A DNA stretch of 64,000 bases, taken from positions 1,054,001-1,118,000 of the forward strand of contig CAWBHA010000003.1 in the NCBI GenBank assembly GCA_963788585.1. The letters are read 5' to 3'. This DNA comes from Bog-473 sp963788585. GTDB lineage: Bacteria; Actinomycetota; Acidimicrobiia; Acidimicrobiales; RAAP-2. The translations under genes were made by a program, and so were the position numbers. The notes under the pieces were generated by a model that worked only from the letters and a program-made list of their open reading frames with translations, searched no databases and had not been told where the DNA came from. Below, piece by piece: positions 25,736 to 34,311 of the stretch (position 1 is its first letter; every line of letters starts with the position of its first letter).

Positions 25736-26041
25736 ACGCCAGCTTGGCCCGACCCGAGTCGTCTTGCAACGTCCTCGCCCCCGTCCCATAGGTGCCGGCG
25801 TGGAGCAGAGTGCCTATCCAAAGGTCAGTCACAAGCGCCGATCCATGACACGCCTCCGGTGTCGAACTGGGTGGAACCTGAAATCGTGCGCCAGAAGGTG
25901 TGCGTAACTTCGACGTCGCCGTGGATTGCTGCCCTTGCGCCGGTTGCGGCACTCACCTGTCAGCTCCTGGCGGCACCGTCGTGCTGCACTGCCCCACCGT
26001 CCCGGCGAACTTGGGCAGGCTCGACGAAGGAGAACCTGGGA
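25736..26041. other. Intergenic stretch without a recognised gene
   Basis: Short frames only, without family similarity or ribosome sites. Confidence 0.5.
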
Positions 26042-26491
26042 TCAGGACTTCGAGGCCGCCCAACGTCCGGGGTCTGGAAGAGTCACGTCACCGTAACCGT
26101 TACAGCGAGCTTCGTTGACCAGCAACTCGAATAGTACGTAGCGGTCTTCCGGTTGATACGCAGCCGCTTCGGTGGCAACGGTGCGCAGTTGAAGATCGTC
26201 CAACTCGCTGGCTTGGCCGCTTACGAAGAATTCCCCACCTGTCCCGAATGTGTCTGGCACACCATTGTGGAGTGCATACCACTCTCGCTCCCGGAGGTCG
26301 TGAGCTTTGGGCGAAGTCGGTTCCATGAAGACAAAGAGTCGTCCACCGCCGACAATCGGCGCTACAGGATGGACCCTAGGTCTGCCATTGAGCCGAAGGG
26401 TTGCCAAGTAGGCCGCCGCAGCCGTGAGACGCTCCACACCAAACGCCGCCAGAGCGGGTGCCTGGGCCTGGAAGTCACCCCAGCTCGCCAT
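26042..26491 (-). CDS. Pyridoxamine 5'-phosphate oxidase-like (FMN/F420 split barrel) protein
   Basis: About 149 residues: FGVERLTAAAAYLATLRLNG, RPRVHPVAPIVGGGRLFVFM, SPKAHDLRERE, then YALHNGVPDTFGTGGEFFVSG. This is the split beta-barrel of the PPOX/F420 deazaflavin oxidoreductase superfamily, where the LATLRxxGxPRVHPV stretch binds the flavin phosphate. ATG 26491 is chosen because the family normally begins just before this region; the ORF extends 32 residues upstream with no similarity. Whether the cofactor is FMN or F420 is open. Confidence 0.82.
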   Translation of the reverse strand: MASWGDFQAQAPALAAFGVERLTAAAAYLATLRLNGRPRVHPVAPIVGGGRLFVFMEPTSPKAHDLREREWYALHNGVPDTFGTGGEFFVSGQASELDDLQLRTVATEAAAYQPEDRYVLFELLVNEARCNGYGDVTLPDPGRWAASKS

Positions 26492-26731
26492 CAACAACAG
26501 TCTGTCAGCTACCTGACCTTGGAAGAGGAGGGCATCCCCCGATGTGTGCCGCCGAGTTCCAGCGTTGACAGGCTCGAAGAAGGCCACGTGGTGGTCAGAC
26601 TAGGGCCGACGTATGGAAAGCCACCCTTGTGCAGGTTGCGGGACAGATGTGACTGACTACGCCTTGGTCACACACACGAGCAAGAACTTGGAGATTCTTC
26701 GATTCGTCCTGCTCACGGAGGGCGGCGAAAC

Positions 26732-26773
26732 GCATTATCAGTGCTGCGCTCTAACCGACTGAGCTATAGCCCC
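26732..26773. repeat. Island end repeat, right copy (tRNA-Ile 5' half)
   Basis: These 42 bases are identical to 18757-18798 and encode the tRNA-Ile sequence from the 5' end through the anticodon on the minus strand. The 3' half is missing, so it is not a functional tRNA; it probably is the original chromosomal 5' half left after integration. Confidence 0.85.
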
Positions 26774-26838
26774 TCGGACTGAGGAAGCATCGAGGCTACA
26801 CCAGGGTCCCTCCCGACTCGACTCGGTCCGTAGCGGGC

Positions 26839-27588
26839 TCAACCGTTCGCAAGGGTCGTCGCAACGAGGTTGGCCAGTGCGTTCGCTCCGGGGCCGTCGA
26901 TGGCCAGGTGTGTGCCGTCCGCACCAAACCATTGCGGGTTCTGCGCGGCCAGGGTGGCCCAGTCCGCCACCACCACGTTGGGATATCTCTGCGCCCCCTG
27001 AGCCAGGACGGCATTGTTCGGGTCCTGCCAGGGACGGTCCACGTGGACGTTGACGAAGACCACCCGGGAGGCCCCGCCGAGGATGGACATCATGGCGTCG
27101 AAGTCGGAATCCGAGATCGGTCCATTGGTCCCGAGGCCGACGATCACGTCTGCTCCTAGCTGGCCGCCGGCCTTCAAGGTCTGCAGGATGGTTTCGCCGT
27201 CTGACCACTGCCGGCTGACCCCGGCGTCGACGTTGACGCCGGGGATGGCCGACTTCAGCGGGTCCTCGTAGTCGAGCATCACCGAATCGCCCACTGCGGT
27301 GACTTGGCCCGCGTTGAACCCCGGACCGGCGGTGCCGGGCACGTTCGGCGTCGTCGTGCTGGTCGTCGATGCGGTGGTCGGGCTCGCCGCAGGAGTGCTC
27401 GCGGTCGGTACCGAATCCGTCGTGGTTGCGCGATGCGCTGTCGCGCTGTGGGCATGCGCTGACGTCCTGTCCACGATGATGAATGCGCTTACGGCGACCG
27501 CGGCGGCCGCGACGCCGACTCCGATGACGATGAGCGTCTTGTGGGAGGGTCGGCGCCATCGGCGCCGGACTCTCGCGCCCCGTGCCAT
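26839..27588 (-). CDS. Membrane-anchored SGNH/GDSL-type hydrolase (OatA C-terminal-like)
   Basis: A 249-residue protein with a basic N-terminus, a membrane helix at about 19-40 (TLIVIGVGVAAAAVAVSAFI) and a Thr/Ser-rich linker. The SGNH domain has VTAVGDSVML (nucleophile Ser), IVGLGTNGPIS (Asn block) and the C-terminal WFGADGTHL with the Asp-His pair. The same domain ends peptidoglycan O-acetyltransferases and acts on acetyl groups outside the cell. No acyltransferase-3 membrane domain is fused here. A GGGGAG site precedes the ATG. Confidence 0.85.
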   Translation of the reverse strand: MARGARVRRRWRRPSHKTLIVIGVGVAAAAVAVSAFIIVDRTSAHAHSATAHRATTTDSVPTASTPAASPTTASTTSTTTPNVPGTAGPGFNAGQVTAVGDSVMLDYEDPLKSAIPGVNVDAGVSRQWSDGETILQTLKAGGQLGADVIVGLGTNGPISDSDFDAMMSILGGASRVVFVNVHVDRPWQDPNNAVLAQGAQRYPNVVVADWATLAAQNPQWFGADGTHLAIDGPGANALANLVATTLANG

Positions 27589-27634
27589 GGCCTCAGTCTC
27601 CCCGCTCGTTGCGGCCCAGGGTCATCGCAGCAGT

Positions 27635-28450
27635 TCAGCGAGGCAGAACCATGTCGTCAGGCCACAAGCGCACGCTGATCGACTGGCTCGCCGTCGCCAG
27701 AAGCTCGCCGGCTTCGCTCCACAAGTACGCGATCCCCTGCGCGTATCCGCCCACGAGCGCGTGCATCCTGATGTCACAGAGCACCCACTCGGTGGGCTGC
27801 ACCTGGACCATCCGCAATGTGTTGTCCAGGCTGCGCCCCATGGCACGTTGGCCCAACGGCTGGGATACGGCTCCAGAGACGTAGTCACCCAGGATTGCCA
27901 GGGTGGCCGCCGACTGAGTGAGATGGCCGGGGACGCGGGCCCACATCGCCGAGTCGGGAGGGCCGGGAGTCCCGTCCATCTCCTCGAAGGTGCGGCCGCG
28001 AGCCTGACGGACTTCGATGCTGTCCATGATCGTGTTGCGGAAGAACTCGGGAAGAAAGCGGGGTGGGCACTGGTCCGGTGAAGGGACCTCCGGTGGCGTC
28101 ACCCAGATTCCGCCCACGGCGAGGTCGCCCTTGCCGAGCGCCGCGTTGACGGTGAGGATCTCGCGTCCGTCGACCCGTCCGACGGCCCGACCCTGGGTCA
28201 CGTGCCCACCGACCGCCGCGAGCGTCACCTCCCATGTCATTTCAGATCCGGTGAGTGCATAGGAGAGGTACTGACCGGTCGCCCACACGGTTGGCCTGCC
28301 GGCGGCCGCCTCGAGCGCAACCAGGGCGGCTCCGAGTCCGCACCCTCCGAAGAGAAAGTTCCCCGGGGTCGTCAGCTGCGGTGTCACAAGCATCCGCCAG
28401 TGCAGATCATCGCCCTCGGACTTCATGCCGAGAAAGGTCCGTGCGTCCAC
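27635..28450 (-). CDS. Acyl-CoA thioesterase, double hotdog (TesB-like)
   Basis: About 271 residues with two hotdog repeats: FLFGGCGLGAALVALEAAAG and YLSYALTGSEMTWEVTLAAVG in the first, DYVSGAVSQPLGQRAMGRSL, VLCDIRMHALVGGYAQGIAYLWSE in the second. TesB-type enzymes hydrolyse medium- and long-chain acyl-CoA. GTG 28450 is chosen since TAGGGT lies eight bases upstream (minus strand, 28464-28459) and the ORF upstream has no similarity. Confidence 0.85.
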   Translation of the reverse strand: MDARTFLGMKSEGDDLHWRMLVTPQLTTPGNFLFGGCGLGAALVALEAAAGRPTVWATGQYLSYALTGSEMTWEVTLAAVGGHVTQGRAVGRVDGREILTVNAALGKGDLAVGGIWVTPPEVPSPDQCPPRFLPEFFRNTIMDSIEVRQARGRTFEEMDGTPGPPDSAMWARVPGHLTQSAATLAILGDYVSGAVSQPLGQRAMGRSLDNTLRMVQVQPTEWVLCDIRMHALVGGYAQGIAYLWSEAGELLATASQSISVRLWPDDMVLPR

Positions 28451-28737
28451 GGGGGCGCACCCTACTGGGAGCGGGAGCCTGCGACGGTGGTGACCCGCAT
28501 CTCCCCTCTCGGTCACGATCCAGGAGGGCGTAGCCTCGTTCGACCGGGTCACCGTCGGGTATGAGGTCGTCTCGCGCGAACCCTTCTGCCGCAAGAGAGC
28601 AGCCGCGGGCGCACACTGAAGGTGCCTGCTGGCCGGCCGACGCCGGCGCCCGCCGGTCCCGCGATCGAAGAGCCGTGCCTACGATGGCGCTGCCGACGAG
28701 CGGCCGAAGGATCTGGTCCCCGGTCTCAGGTGCTCTC

Positions 28738-28810
28738 GGGGGTGTAGCTCAGCTGGAAGAGCAACGGCTTTGCAAGCCGTAGGTCGAGGGTTCGAGTCCC
28801 TTCACCTCCA
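28738..28810 (+). tRNA. tRNA-Ala (anticodon TGC)
   Basis: The gene starts GGGGGTG, with D-arm GCTCAGCTGGAAGAGC, anticodon stem-loop ACGGCTTTGCAAGCCGT (anticodon TGC), T-arm GAGGGTTCGAGTCCCTT and acceptor CACCTCC plus discriminator A. CCA is not encoded. Confidence 0.96.
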
Positions 28811-28848
28811 CGGATTTTTCCTCGATCCTCGATCCTCGAGCGAGCCAG

Positions 28849-30033
28849 CTAGATCGCGCCCTCACCGGACAGGGCGCCGATCTCCTCCCATGAGTAGCCC
28901 ACCTCGAGCAGGACCTCCTCCGTGTGCTGGCCCAGTTCAGGGACGGATCCCTGCACCGGTGTCTCGCCATCGGAGAAATGGACGGGGACCCGCACCACTG
29001 TGTGGTTGGCATCGGTCTCGGCGCCCTCGGCCGGTCCGACGTAGCCGTTGGCTTGGACACCGGCGTCTCGAGCGACGTCTGCATGGTCTCTGACGGGCGC
29101 GAACCGCAGCCCGGCTGCACCGAGGCGTTCGCACCACTCGGACGTCGTCTTCGTTGCGAAGACCTCGTCGAGGATGGGAAACAGTTGCGCCTTGTCATCC
29201 TCGAAGTACAACAGGTGCGGGAAGCGTTCGATCAGGTCGGGCCGGCCAACCGTTTCGTAGAAGCGGTCGCGCAGGGCACCTGCAACTCCGACGATGGCGA
29301 TCCATCCGTCGGCCGTGCGGAACATGCCGTAGATGCCCGGGACCATCGAGTGACCTCGGTTGCTCGGTCCCGTGGTCGTCCCCGACATGAGGTACTTGGT
29401 CAGCTCGCCGGCCTGGGCCCAGACCTGGCCGCCGAGCAAGGAGGTCTCCACGAGCTGCCCCCGGCCCGTCCGCTCCCGTGCGTACAGCGCGGCCAAGATC
29501 CCGGCGAGCAGGTTCTGGCCCGAGACGTGGTCGGCGATCGTGGCGCCGATCGGGCTCGGATCGGTGCCGCCGCCACCGGTCGTACTGATGATCCCGCCGG
29601 CGGCCTGACCGGCCAGGTCCGCGCCCTCCCGCCGGGCGTCCGGGCCCAACGTGCCGAATGACGAGCCCATGGCGTAGATGATCCGCTCGTTGCGCCGGGC
29701 TGCGTCGGCGTAGCCCAGCCCCCATTCCTCCATGGTTCCGGGTTTGAAGTTCGTGATCACCACATCCGCGTGCTCGACGAGCCGCAGGAAGACCTCGCGG
29801 CCCTTGGGGACCCTGAGGTCGACGGTCGCACTCCGCTTGCCCCGGTTGTAGGCCGTGAACCATGCCGACCGTCGGTCTTCACGGCTGATCGGCAGCCATC
29901 GGGCCTGGTCGCCGAAGCCCGGCATCTCCACCTTGATGACCTCGGCGCCCCACTCGAGCATCGTCAGTGACGCCTGGGGACCTTGGACGAGGAGTCCCGC
30001 CTCTATGACGCGTACGTCGTCGAGAGCCCCCAT
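28849..30033 (-). CDS. CaiB/BaiF family CoA transferase
   Basis: A 394-residue class III CoA transferase. MGALDDVRVIEAGLLVQGPQ, EVIKVEMPGFGDQARW, YNRGKRSATVDLRVPKGREV and VITNFKPGTMEEWGLGY are typical; the catalytic Asp is expected in the GGADLAGQAAGG-type segment, here REGADLAGQAAGG. It moves CoA between organic acids, often in degradation of aromatic, carnitine-like or terpenoid acids. ATG 30033 begins the conserved N-terminus; the upstream extension has no similarity. Substrate unknown. Confidence 0.92.
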   Translation of the reverse strand: MGALDDVRVIEAGLLVQGPQASLTMLEWGAEVIKVEMPGFGDQARWLPISREDRRSAWFTAYNRGKRSATVDLRVPKGREVFLRLVEHADVVITNFKPGTMEEWGLGYADAARRNERIIYAMGSSFGTLGPDARREGADLAGQAAGGIISTTGGGGTDPSPIGATIADHVSGQNLLAGILAALYARERTGRGQLVETSLLGGQVWAQAGELTKYLMSGTTTGPSNRGHSMVPGIYGMFRTADGWIAIVGVAGALRDRFYETVGRPDLIERFPHLLYFEDDKAQLFPILDEVFATKTTSEWCERLGAAGLRFAPVRDHADVARDAGVQANGYVGPAEGAETDANHTVVRVPVHFSDGETPVQGSVPELGQHTEEVLLEVGYSWEEIGALSGEGAI

Positions 30034-30271
30034 GCGGTCAGTGCGAACGTGCCGGAGAAGTTGCGCTGTACATGCGCACCACACTGGTGACTCGCGACCG
30101 GCCGGTCAAGCGCCGATGCATCTTGGCCGGCCGTCGGCGCGTCCGCGGCGCGTCACGAGAGACCATTGCTCCGGTCACGGGTCCCTCTGCGGAGCAGTGA
30201 CGCTCCTGCCCCGCGCCGGCGCGCCGAGTCCCGCCGGCTGACTGACGGACCGACTGGCCGACTGCGTGCGG

Positions 30272-30598
30272 CTAGCGCCAGCCGACGCGGCGCAGCTCGT
30301 GCGAGGTGCAGCGAGCGGTCCGACTGCTCTCGTGGTGCCGGTCGGGTTCCGGCCGGCACCCGCAGCGCAGTGCCTGCCCGTGGCAGGCCGGACACCGCTC
30401 CATGCAGCAGCCGGGATGGTGGACCCCGCCGAGGGGGGTGCCGCAGTCACGGCAGTCTTCCGGCTCGTAGCGGTGCCGTGGGCGCGGTTCCTGGCCCCAG
30501 CGGATCGGGGAGTAGGCCTTCCCGTCGATGATGACCGGGTCGGTGAGGCAGCTGATCCCCTCGGTCATCTCGCCGCCGCAGTGCGAACAAATGGCCAT
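30272..30598 (-). CDS. Small cysteine-rich zinc-ribbon-like protein
   Basis: A 108-residue protein from ATG 30598, preceded by AGGAGGG. It has CSHCGGEM at the start, CRDCGTPLGGVHHPGCCMERCPACHGQALRCGC in the middle with at least five CxxC/HxxC-type pairs, and a basic tail. The paired CxxC motifs suggest one or two zinc sites. Similar orphan proteins occur widely and the function is unknown. Divergent from the SDR gene at 30701. Confidence 0.78.
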   Translation of the reverse strand: MAICSHCGGEMTEGISCLTDPVIIDGKAYSPIRWGQEPRPRHRYEPEDCRDCGTPLGGVHHPGCCMERCPACHGQALRCGCRPEPDRHHESSRTARCTSHELRRVGWR

Positions 30599-30688
30599 GA
30601 CCCTCCTTTGCTCAGCGCTGTCGCCGATCATCCCAGCCCCCGGTGACGGCGGCGCGGATGGCCCGCCGGCCTCGCCGCCGTCCTGCCC

Positions 30689-30694
30689 TACGCT
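30689..30694 (+). promoter_or_regulatory. -10 box of a leaderless SDR promoter
   Basis: TACGCT ends six bases before ATG 30701. There is no Shine-Dalgarno. Confidence 0.45.
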
Positions 30695-30700
30695 TCGCCC

Positions 30701-31519
30701 ATGACGACTGCGAACGGCGACGAGTCGCGGGCCGCGGGCGGGCTGCTGGCCGGCAAGGTGTGCGTGGTGTCCGGCGTGGGCCCAGGCCTGGGTCGCCAGG
30801 CCGCTCGGGCGTTGGCAGCACAGGGCGCCGATCTGGTGTTGGCGGCGCGGCGCCAGTCGAATCTCGACGACGTGCTCGGAGAGGTCACCGGCCTCGGGGC
30901 GAAGGCGATCGCCGTGTCCACCAACATCGTCGACGCCGAAGCCTGTGCCCGTCTGATGTCCGCCGCCGGTGAGGAATTCGGCGGAGTCGACGTCCTCGTC
31001 AACAACGCCTTCCGCCCCGACGTGTTCCAGAGTTTCGAAGATGTCGACCTCACCGTTTGGCGCAAGATCGTCGACGTCAACGTGTTCGGCTCGTTGCAGA
31101 TGACCCGCGCTGCACTTCCCTTCATGCGTCGTCGCGGCGGCGGCTCCGTGGTCATGGTCGCCTCCATGGTCGCCCGCCAGCCCCAGCCCGGCCAGGGGGG
31201 CTACGCCATCTCGAAGGGGGCGCTGTTGACCGCCACCAGGGTGCTCGCCGACGAACTCGGTCCCTCGAACGTCCGGGTGAACGCCGTGGTCCCGGGGTGG
31301 ATGGCCGGCCCCTCGGTCGACATCTACATCGAGATGACGTCCACGGCGCGGGCCGTGCCGGCGCAGATCGTCGTCGATGAGCTCAACGCCAGGGTCCCCC
31401 TCGGCCAGATTCCGAGCGACGCGGACGTGGCCGGAGCCATCGTGTACCTGGCCTCGGATCTGTCCCGGGCCATGACGGGACAAGCGCTCGACACCAACGG
31501 GGGCGAGATCTTCGCCTGA
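30701..31519 (+). CDS. SDR family oxidoreductase
   Basis: A 272-residue short-chain dehydrogenase: CVVSGVGPGLGRQAARALAA (cofactor loop), VLAARRQSNLD (preference for NADP suggested by the Arg pair), VDVLVNNAF, SVVMVASMVARQ with the catalytic Ser, and GGYAISKGALL with YxxxK; the end reads MTGQALDTNGGEIFA. The frame is clean and the start is leaderless. Converges with the LCP gene. Substrate unknown. Confidence 0.92.
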   Translation: MTTANGDESRAAGGLLAGKVCVVSGVGPGLGRQAARALAAQGADLVLAARRQSNLDDVLGEVTGLGAKAIAVSTNIVDAEACARLMSAAGEEFGGVDVLVNNAFRPDVFQSFEDVDLTVWRKIVDVNVFGSLQMTRAALPFMRRRGGGSVVMVASMVARQPQPGQGGYAISKGALLTATRVLADELGPSNVRVNAVVPGWMAGPSVDIYIEMTSTARAVPAQIVVDELNARVPLGQIPSDADVAGAIVYLASDLSRAMTGQALDTNGGEIFA

Positions 31520-31538
31520 ACCGGACTGGGTTCGGGCC

Positions 31539-33446
31539 TCAGGTTCCCTCGCCCCCGCTCGGCGTGCACGAGCGGGGATCCCACGGCGCCAGCGGCTCCA
31601 CGGTCGGCGTCGGCGCCTGGAAGGCGCCGGAGTTCCCCGTGTTCCCCGAGCTGGCGACAGCGGCGGTCGCGGTCGTCGTGGGGGTCGTGGTCGCGGCGCC
31701 CGGCGGGGCCGGCGTCGGCGTCGGCGCCGGGGGCGGGGCCGGCGCCGGCGCGTTCACGCTGAAGTCCGTGCCGGTCACCACGGTGACCTGGGAGCCGGCC
31801 TGCACCTGGGTCGGGTCCATGGCCATGATCACCGCGCCCGAGAGAGAATTGGCCACGGCCTGGGCGGCCGCCAGGTCGGCTGGCGTCTTGGCCGCGTAGT
31901 ACACGACGGTCTCGGCCTCCTGGCCTACCGGCGGGCTGTCGCCGATCGTCCCGATGTGGAACCCGAGCGCCTGGAGGCTCTGGGACGTGTCGGTGGCCTG
32001 GTTGGCGGCGCCCGAACCGTTCAGGACCGACACGGTGACGCTCGACGGCGACGGGAGCGCGCCGCCCGAATAGGTGTCCGCGTTGCTCGACTTGAGTCCG
32101 AGGAACTGATCGACGGCGTTGTGGTCCTGTGGCTCGGCCGGAAACTCGATGTCGCCGTAGCTCCCACCCTGGTACGTGTAGCTGCCGAACTGGTCGACCG
32201 CGACCGGAAGGGTCAGCTGGGGCGCACTGTTCACGTCGACATTGTGATAGCCGAGGACGAGGCCGATCATCTGGCTGGCCGAGAAGCCCGAGTCGACGGT
32301 CAGCTGTCCGGCGACCCCCGCGACGATCTGTTGGTCGGTGATCGGGTTGCTCAGCCCCTTTGCCTTCACGGCGGAGGCGAGCACGCGGAGAAACTCGTGG
32401 TCGCGGCGGATACGCGCGATGTCGCTCTGGGACTCCTGCGGCCAGTAGTTGGGGTCGGTCGTCGTGACCCCGGGACCCTTGTACTGCAGGTGGCGGGCCC
32501 GCACCACCTGCAGCGCCTGCGTGCCGTTGAGCGACAGGCACCCAGTGGTCTGGATGTTCAGTCCCGAGTAGGCGTCGTAGACGGGCTCTGGGAAGTACAT
32601 CTTGATGCCGCCGAGCGCGTTGACCACGTTGATGAAGCTGTCGAAGTTCAGCTCCACGAAGTGCTGGATCGAGATGCCGTAGTCCTCTTCGATCGCTGCG
32701 ATGAGCTGATCGGGCCCTTGGTACAACGCGGCGTCGATCTTGTTGGCGCCGTCGGAGCGCGCGTTGGGCACGAAGAGGTCCCGGGGGAGCGAGAGAATCG
32801 AGAGGGTGCTCGTGGCCGGGTTGAGATGCAAGATCATCACGACGTCGCTGTTGACGCCGTTCACGCCTTGGGAGCAGAGCCCGTAGGCGGGGTTCTGCAC
32901 GGTGAGGGCGCAGCGCGACGTCGAGCCGATCATGAGGATGTTCTCCGTGCCGGCATCGCTGCCCTTGACGGGCGCCGACGTGAGGTTCTTGAGGTCGATC
33001 CGGTGTATCTCGTGGTTGAGGTACCAGGCGTACCCCAGGGTGGCGCCCGCGATGAGGACGACCACCAGCGCGACCGTCCCCCCGATCCAGGCCAATGTGC
33101 GCCGCCGCGACCGCTTCTTCGGCGCCGCGTGGGCGGGGCCCTCGCGTCCCGCCCCCTCGGGACCGGTCCGCTTGCGCAGGCGCAACCGACTCGACCAGTG
33201 GGACCCGTTCGCCTCTTCGATCTCGACGCCCAGCCGCTGCAATCCCCGCTCGACCGGGTTCTCCGCTGGGTCCGGTGAACCTGCGACGTCGGCGGTCCCA
33301 CTCGCGCCGGAGGCGCCGGCGGACGGTACGGCATCGTCCGGACCGGGTGCGTCCGAACCCGCGGTCGGAGTCGCCCCTTCGATCTGTTGTCCGAGCGCGT
33401 GGAGGCCCCTGTGGACGGGGTCGTGCTCGGGATCGGAAGGGCTCAT
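31539..33446 (-). CDS. LytR-CpsA-Psr (LCP) family cell-wall glycopolymer ligase with LytR_C domain
   Basis: A 635-residue protein. The cytosolic tail (residues 1-110) contains two copies of a short motif, DPVHRGLHALGQQIEGA and NPVERGLQRLGVEIEEA. A membrane helix follows (about 117-140). The extracellular LCP domain shows ENILMIGSTSR, ILSLPRDLFVPN (substrate-binding Arg), NKIDAAL, FDSFINVVNALGGI, ALQVVRARH and IARIRRDHEFLR. The LytR_C domain begins at VTVSVLNGSGAANQATDTSQ, and a Pro/Ala/Thr tail ends the protein. LCP enzymes attach teichoic-acid or arabinogalactan-type polymers to peptidoglycan. ATG 33446 fits the domain layout; the ORF upstream is noise. Confidence 0.92.
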   Translation of the reverse strand: MSPSDPEHDPVHRGLHALGQQIEGATPTAGSDAPGPDDAVPSAGASGASGTADVAGSPDPAENPVERGLQRLGVEIEEANGSHWSSRLRLRKRTGPEGAGREGPAHAAPKKRSRRRTLAWIGGTVALVVVLIAGATLGYAWYLNHEIHRIDLKNLTSAPVKGSDAGTENILMIGSTSRCALTVQNPAYGLCSQGVNGVNSDVVMILHLNPATSTLSILSLPRDLFVPNARSDGANKIDAALYQGPDQLIAAIEEDYGISIQHFVELNFDSFINVVNALGGIKMYFPEPVYDAYSGLNIQTTGCLSLNGTQALQVVRARHLQYKGPGVTTTDPNYWPQESQSDIARIRRDHEFLRVLASAVKAKGLSNPITDQQIVAGVAGQLTVDSGFSASQMIGLVLGYHNVDVNSAPQLTLPVAVDQFGSYTYQGGSYGDIEFPAEPQDHNAVDQFLGLKSSNADTYSGGALPSPSSVTVSVLNGSGAANQATDTSQSLQALGFHIGTIGDSPPVGQEAETVVYYAAKTPADLAAAQAVANSLSGAVIMAMDPTQVQAGSQVTVVTGTDFSVNAPAPAPPPAPTPTPAPPGAATTTPTTTATAAVASSGNTGNSGAFQAPTPTVEPLAPWDPRSCTPSGGEGT

Positions 33447-33677
33447 GCGCAGTGTGTGGTTGACGTGCGGCCGACGGCTCTCCCGGCCGACGCCCACGGC
33501 CCCGAGATGGCTCCGGATCGGGCGGCCGGAACGGTTGTCCAGCCTAGCGACGGCCGTCCTGAGAAGGGGGTCACATCCGGTGCGCTCTCTGGCTGCAATG
33601 GGCGCTGCAAGCAGGTCGGCCCTTCCCCCGTCGTACCCCGGCGTACCCCCGACGCCGATGCCATGATGAGGCGTTCC

Positions 33678-34181
33678 ATGGCCGCGCGCAGTGCTGGGCT
33701 CTTGCAATACCGCATCTCCGACGACGGGGTGCTCGAGGTCCTGCTCGTTCACCCCGGCGGTCCGTTCTGGGCCCGAAAGGACGACGGGGCGTGGTCCCTG
33801 CCGAAAGGCGAGTACGGGGCCGGCGAGGATCCGAGGGCCGCGGCCGCCCGGGAATTCGAGGAGGAGACCGGCCTCCGTCCCACGGTCTCCGAGGGAATCG
33901 CCTTGGGAGAGGTGCGGCAACCCGGGGGGAAACAGGTCGTCGCCTGGGCGGTGGAGGGGGACGTCGACGTCAGCGGCGCGACGAGCAACACGTTCGAGCT
34001 CGAGTGGCCGCGTGGTTCGGGCCGGATGCAGGCGTTCCCCGAGGTGGACCGGGTGGAGTGGATGTCCGTACGCCGCGCCCGCACCAAGCTCCTGCGGGGC
34101 CAGCTGCCCTTTCTGGACCGCCTCTTGGCCGTGGCCACCGAGGGTGGGGGTGCTTCGGTCACAGAAGGCCCGAATCCGTAG
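33678..34181 (+). CDS. NUDIX hydrolase
   Basis: A 167-residue protein: GLLQYRISDDGVLEVLLVHP, then WSLPKGEYGAGEDPRAAAAR and EFEEETGL forming the NUDIX box (GxxxxxEDxxxxAxREFxEETG), which binds Mg for diphosphate hydrolysis. FPEVDRVEWMSVRRARTKLL closes the fold. This group (NUDIX with an SAGLLxYR start) resembles predicted diadenosine-polyphosphate or 8-oxo-NTP hydrolases. ATG 33678 has GAGG eight bases upstream; ATG 33663 or 33666 are alternatives. Confidence 0.88.
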   Translation: MAARSAGLLQYRISDDGVLEVLLVHPGGPFWARKDDGAWSLPKGEYGAGEDPRAAAAREFEEETGLRPTVSEGIALGEVRQPGGKQVVAWAVEGDVDVSGATSNTFELEWPRGSGRMQAFPEVDRVEWMSVRRARTKLLRGQLPFLDRLLAVATEGGGASVTEGPNP

Positions 34182-34311
34182 CCGGTGGAGAAAGAAGCCG
34201 GTTTTTCAGGGAAGACGGGTCAGCGGCTGGACGGGACCCGAAACTGCACCGTCCGTTTTGTCACCGGCCAGTACTTTCGGCTCTGTAGGCTCTGGTGGGA
34301 GGAGGCGGAGA

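Larger units (their letters stand above)
18757..26773. mobile_element. Genomic island bounded by a 42-bp duplication of the tRNA-Ile 5' half
   Basis: An identical 42-bp sequence (gcattatcagtgctgcgctc...) lies at 18757-18798 inside the tRNA and at 26732-26773, in the same orientation. A tyrosine integrase remnant sits next to the tRNA at 18832-19913. The 8-kb interval carries accessory genes of lower GC. Integration within the anticodon loop, with the element restoring the 5' half of the tRNA, explains the layout. Confidence 0.7.

Noticed and set aside
26732..26773. Second tRNA-Ile gene
   Set aside because: The 3' half with T-arm and acceptor strand is absent.
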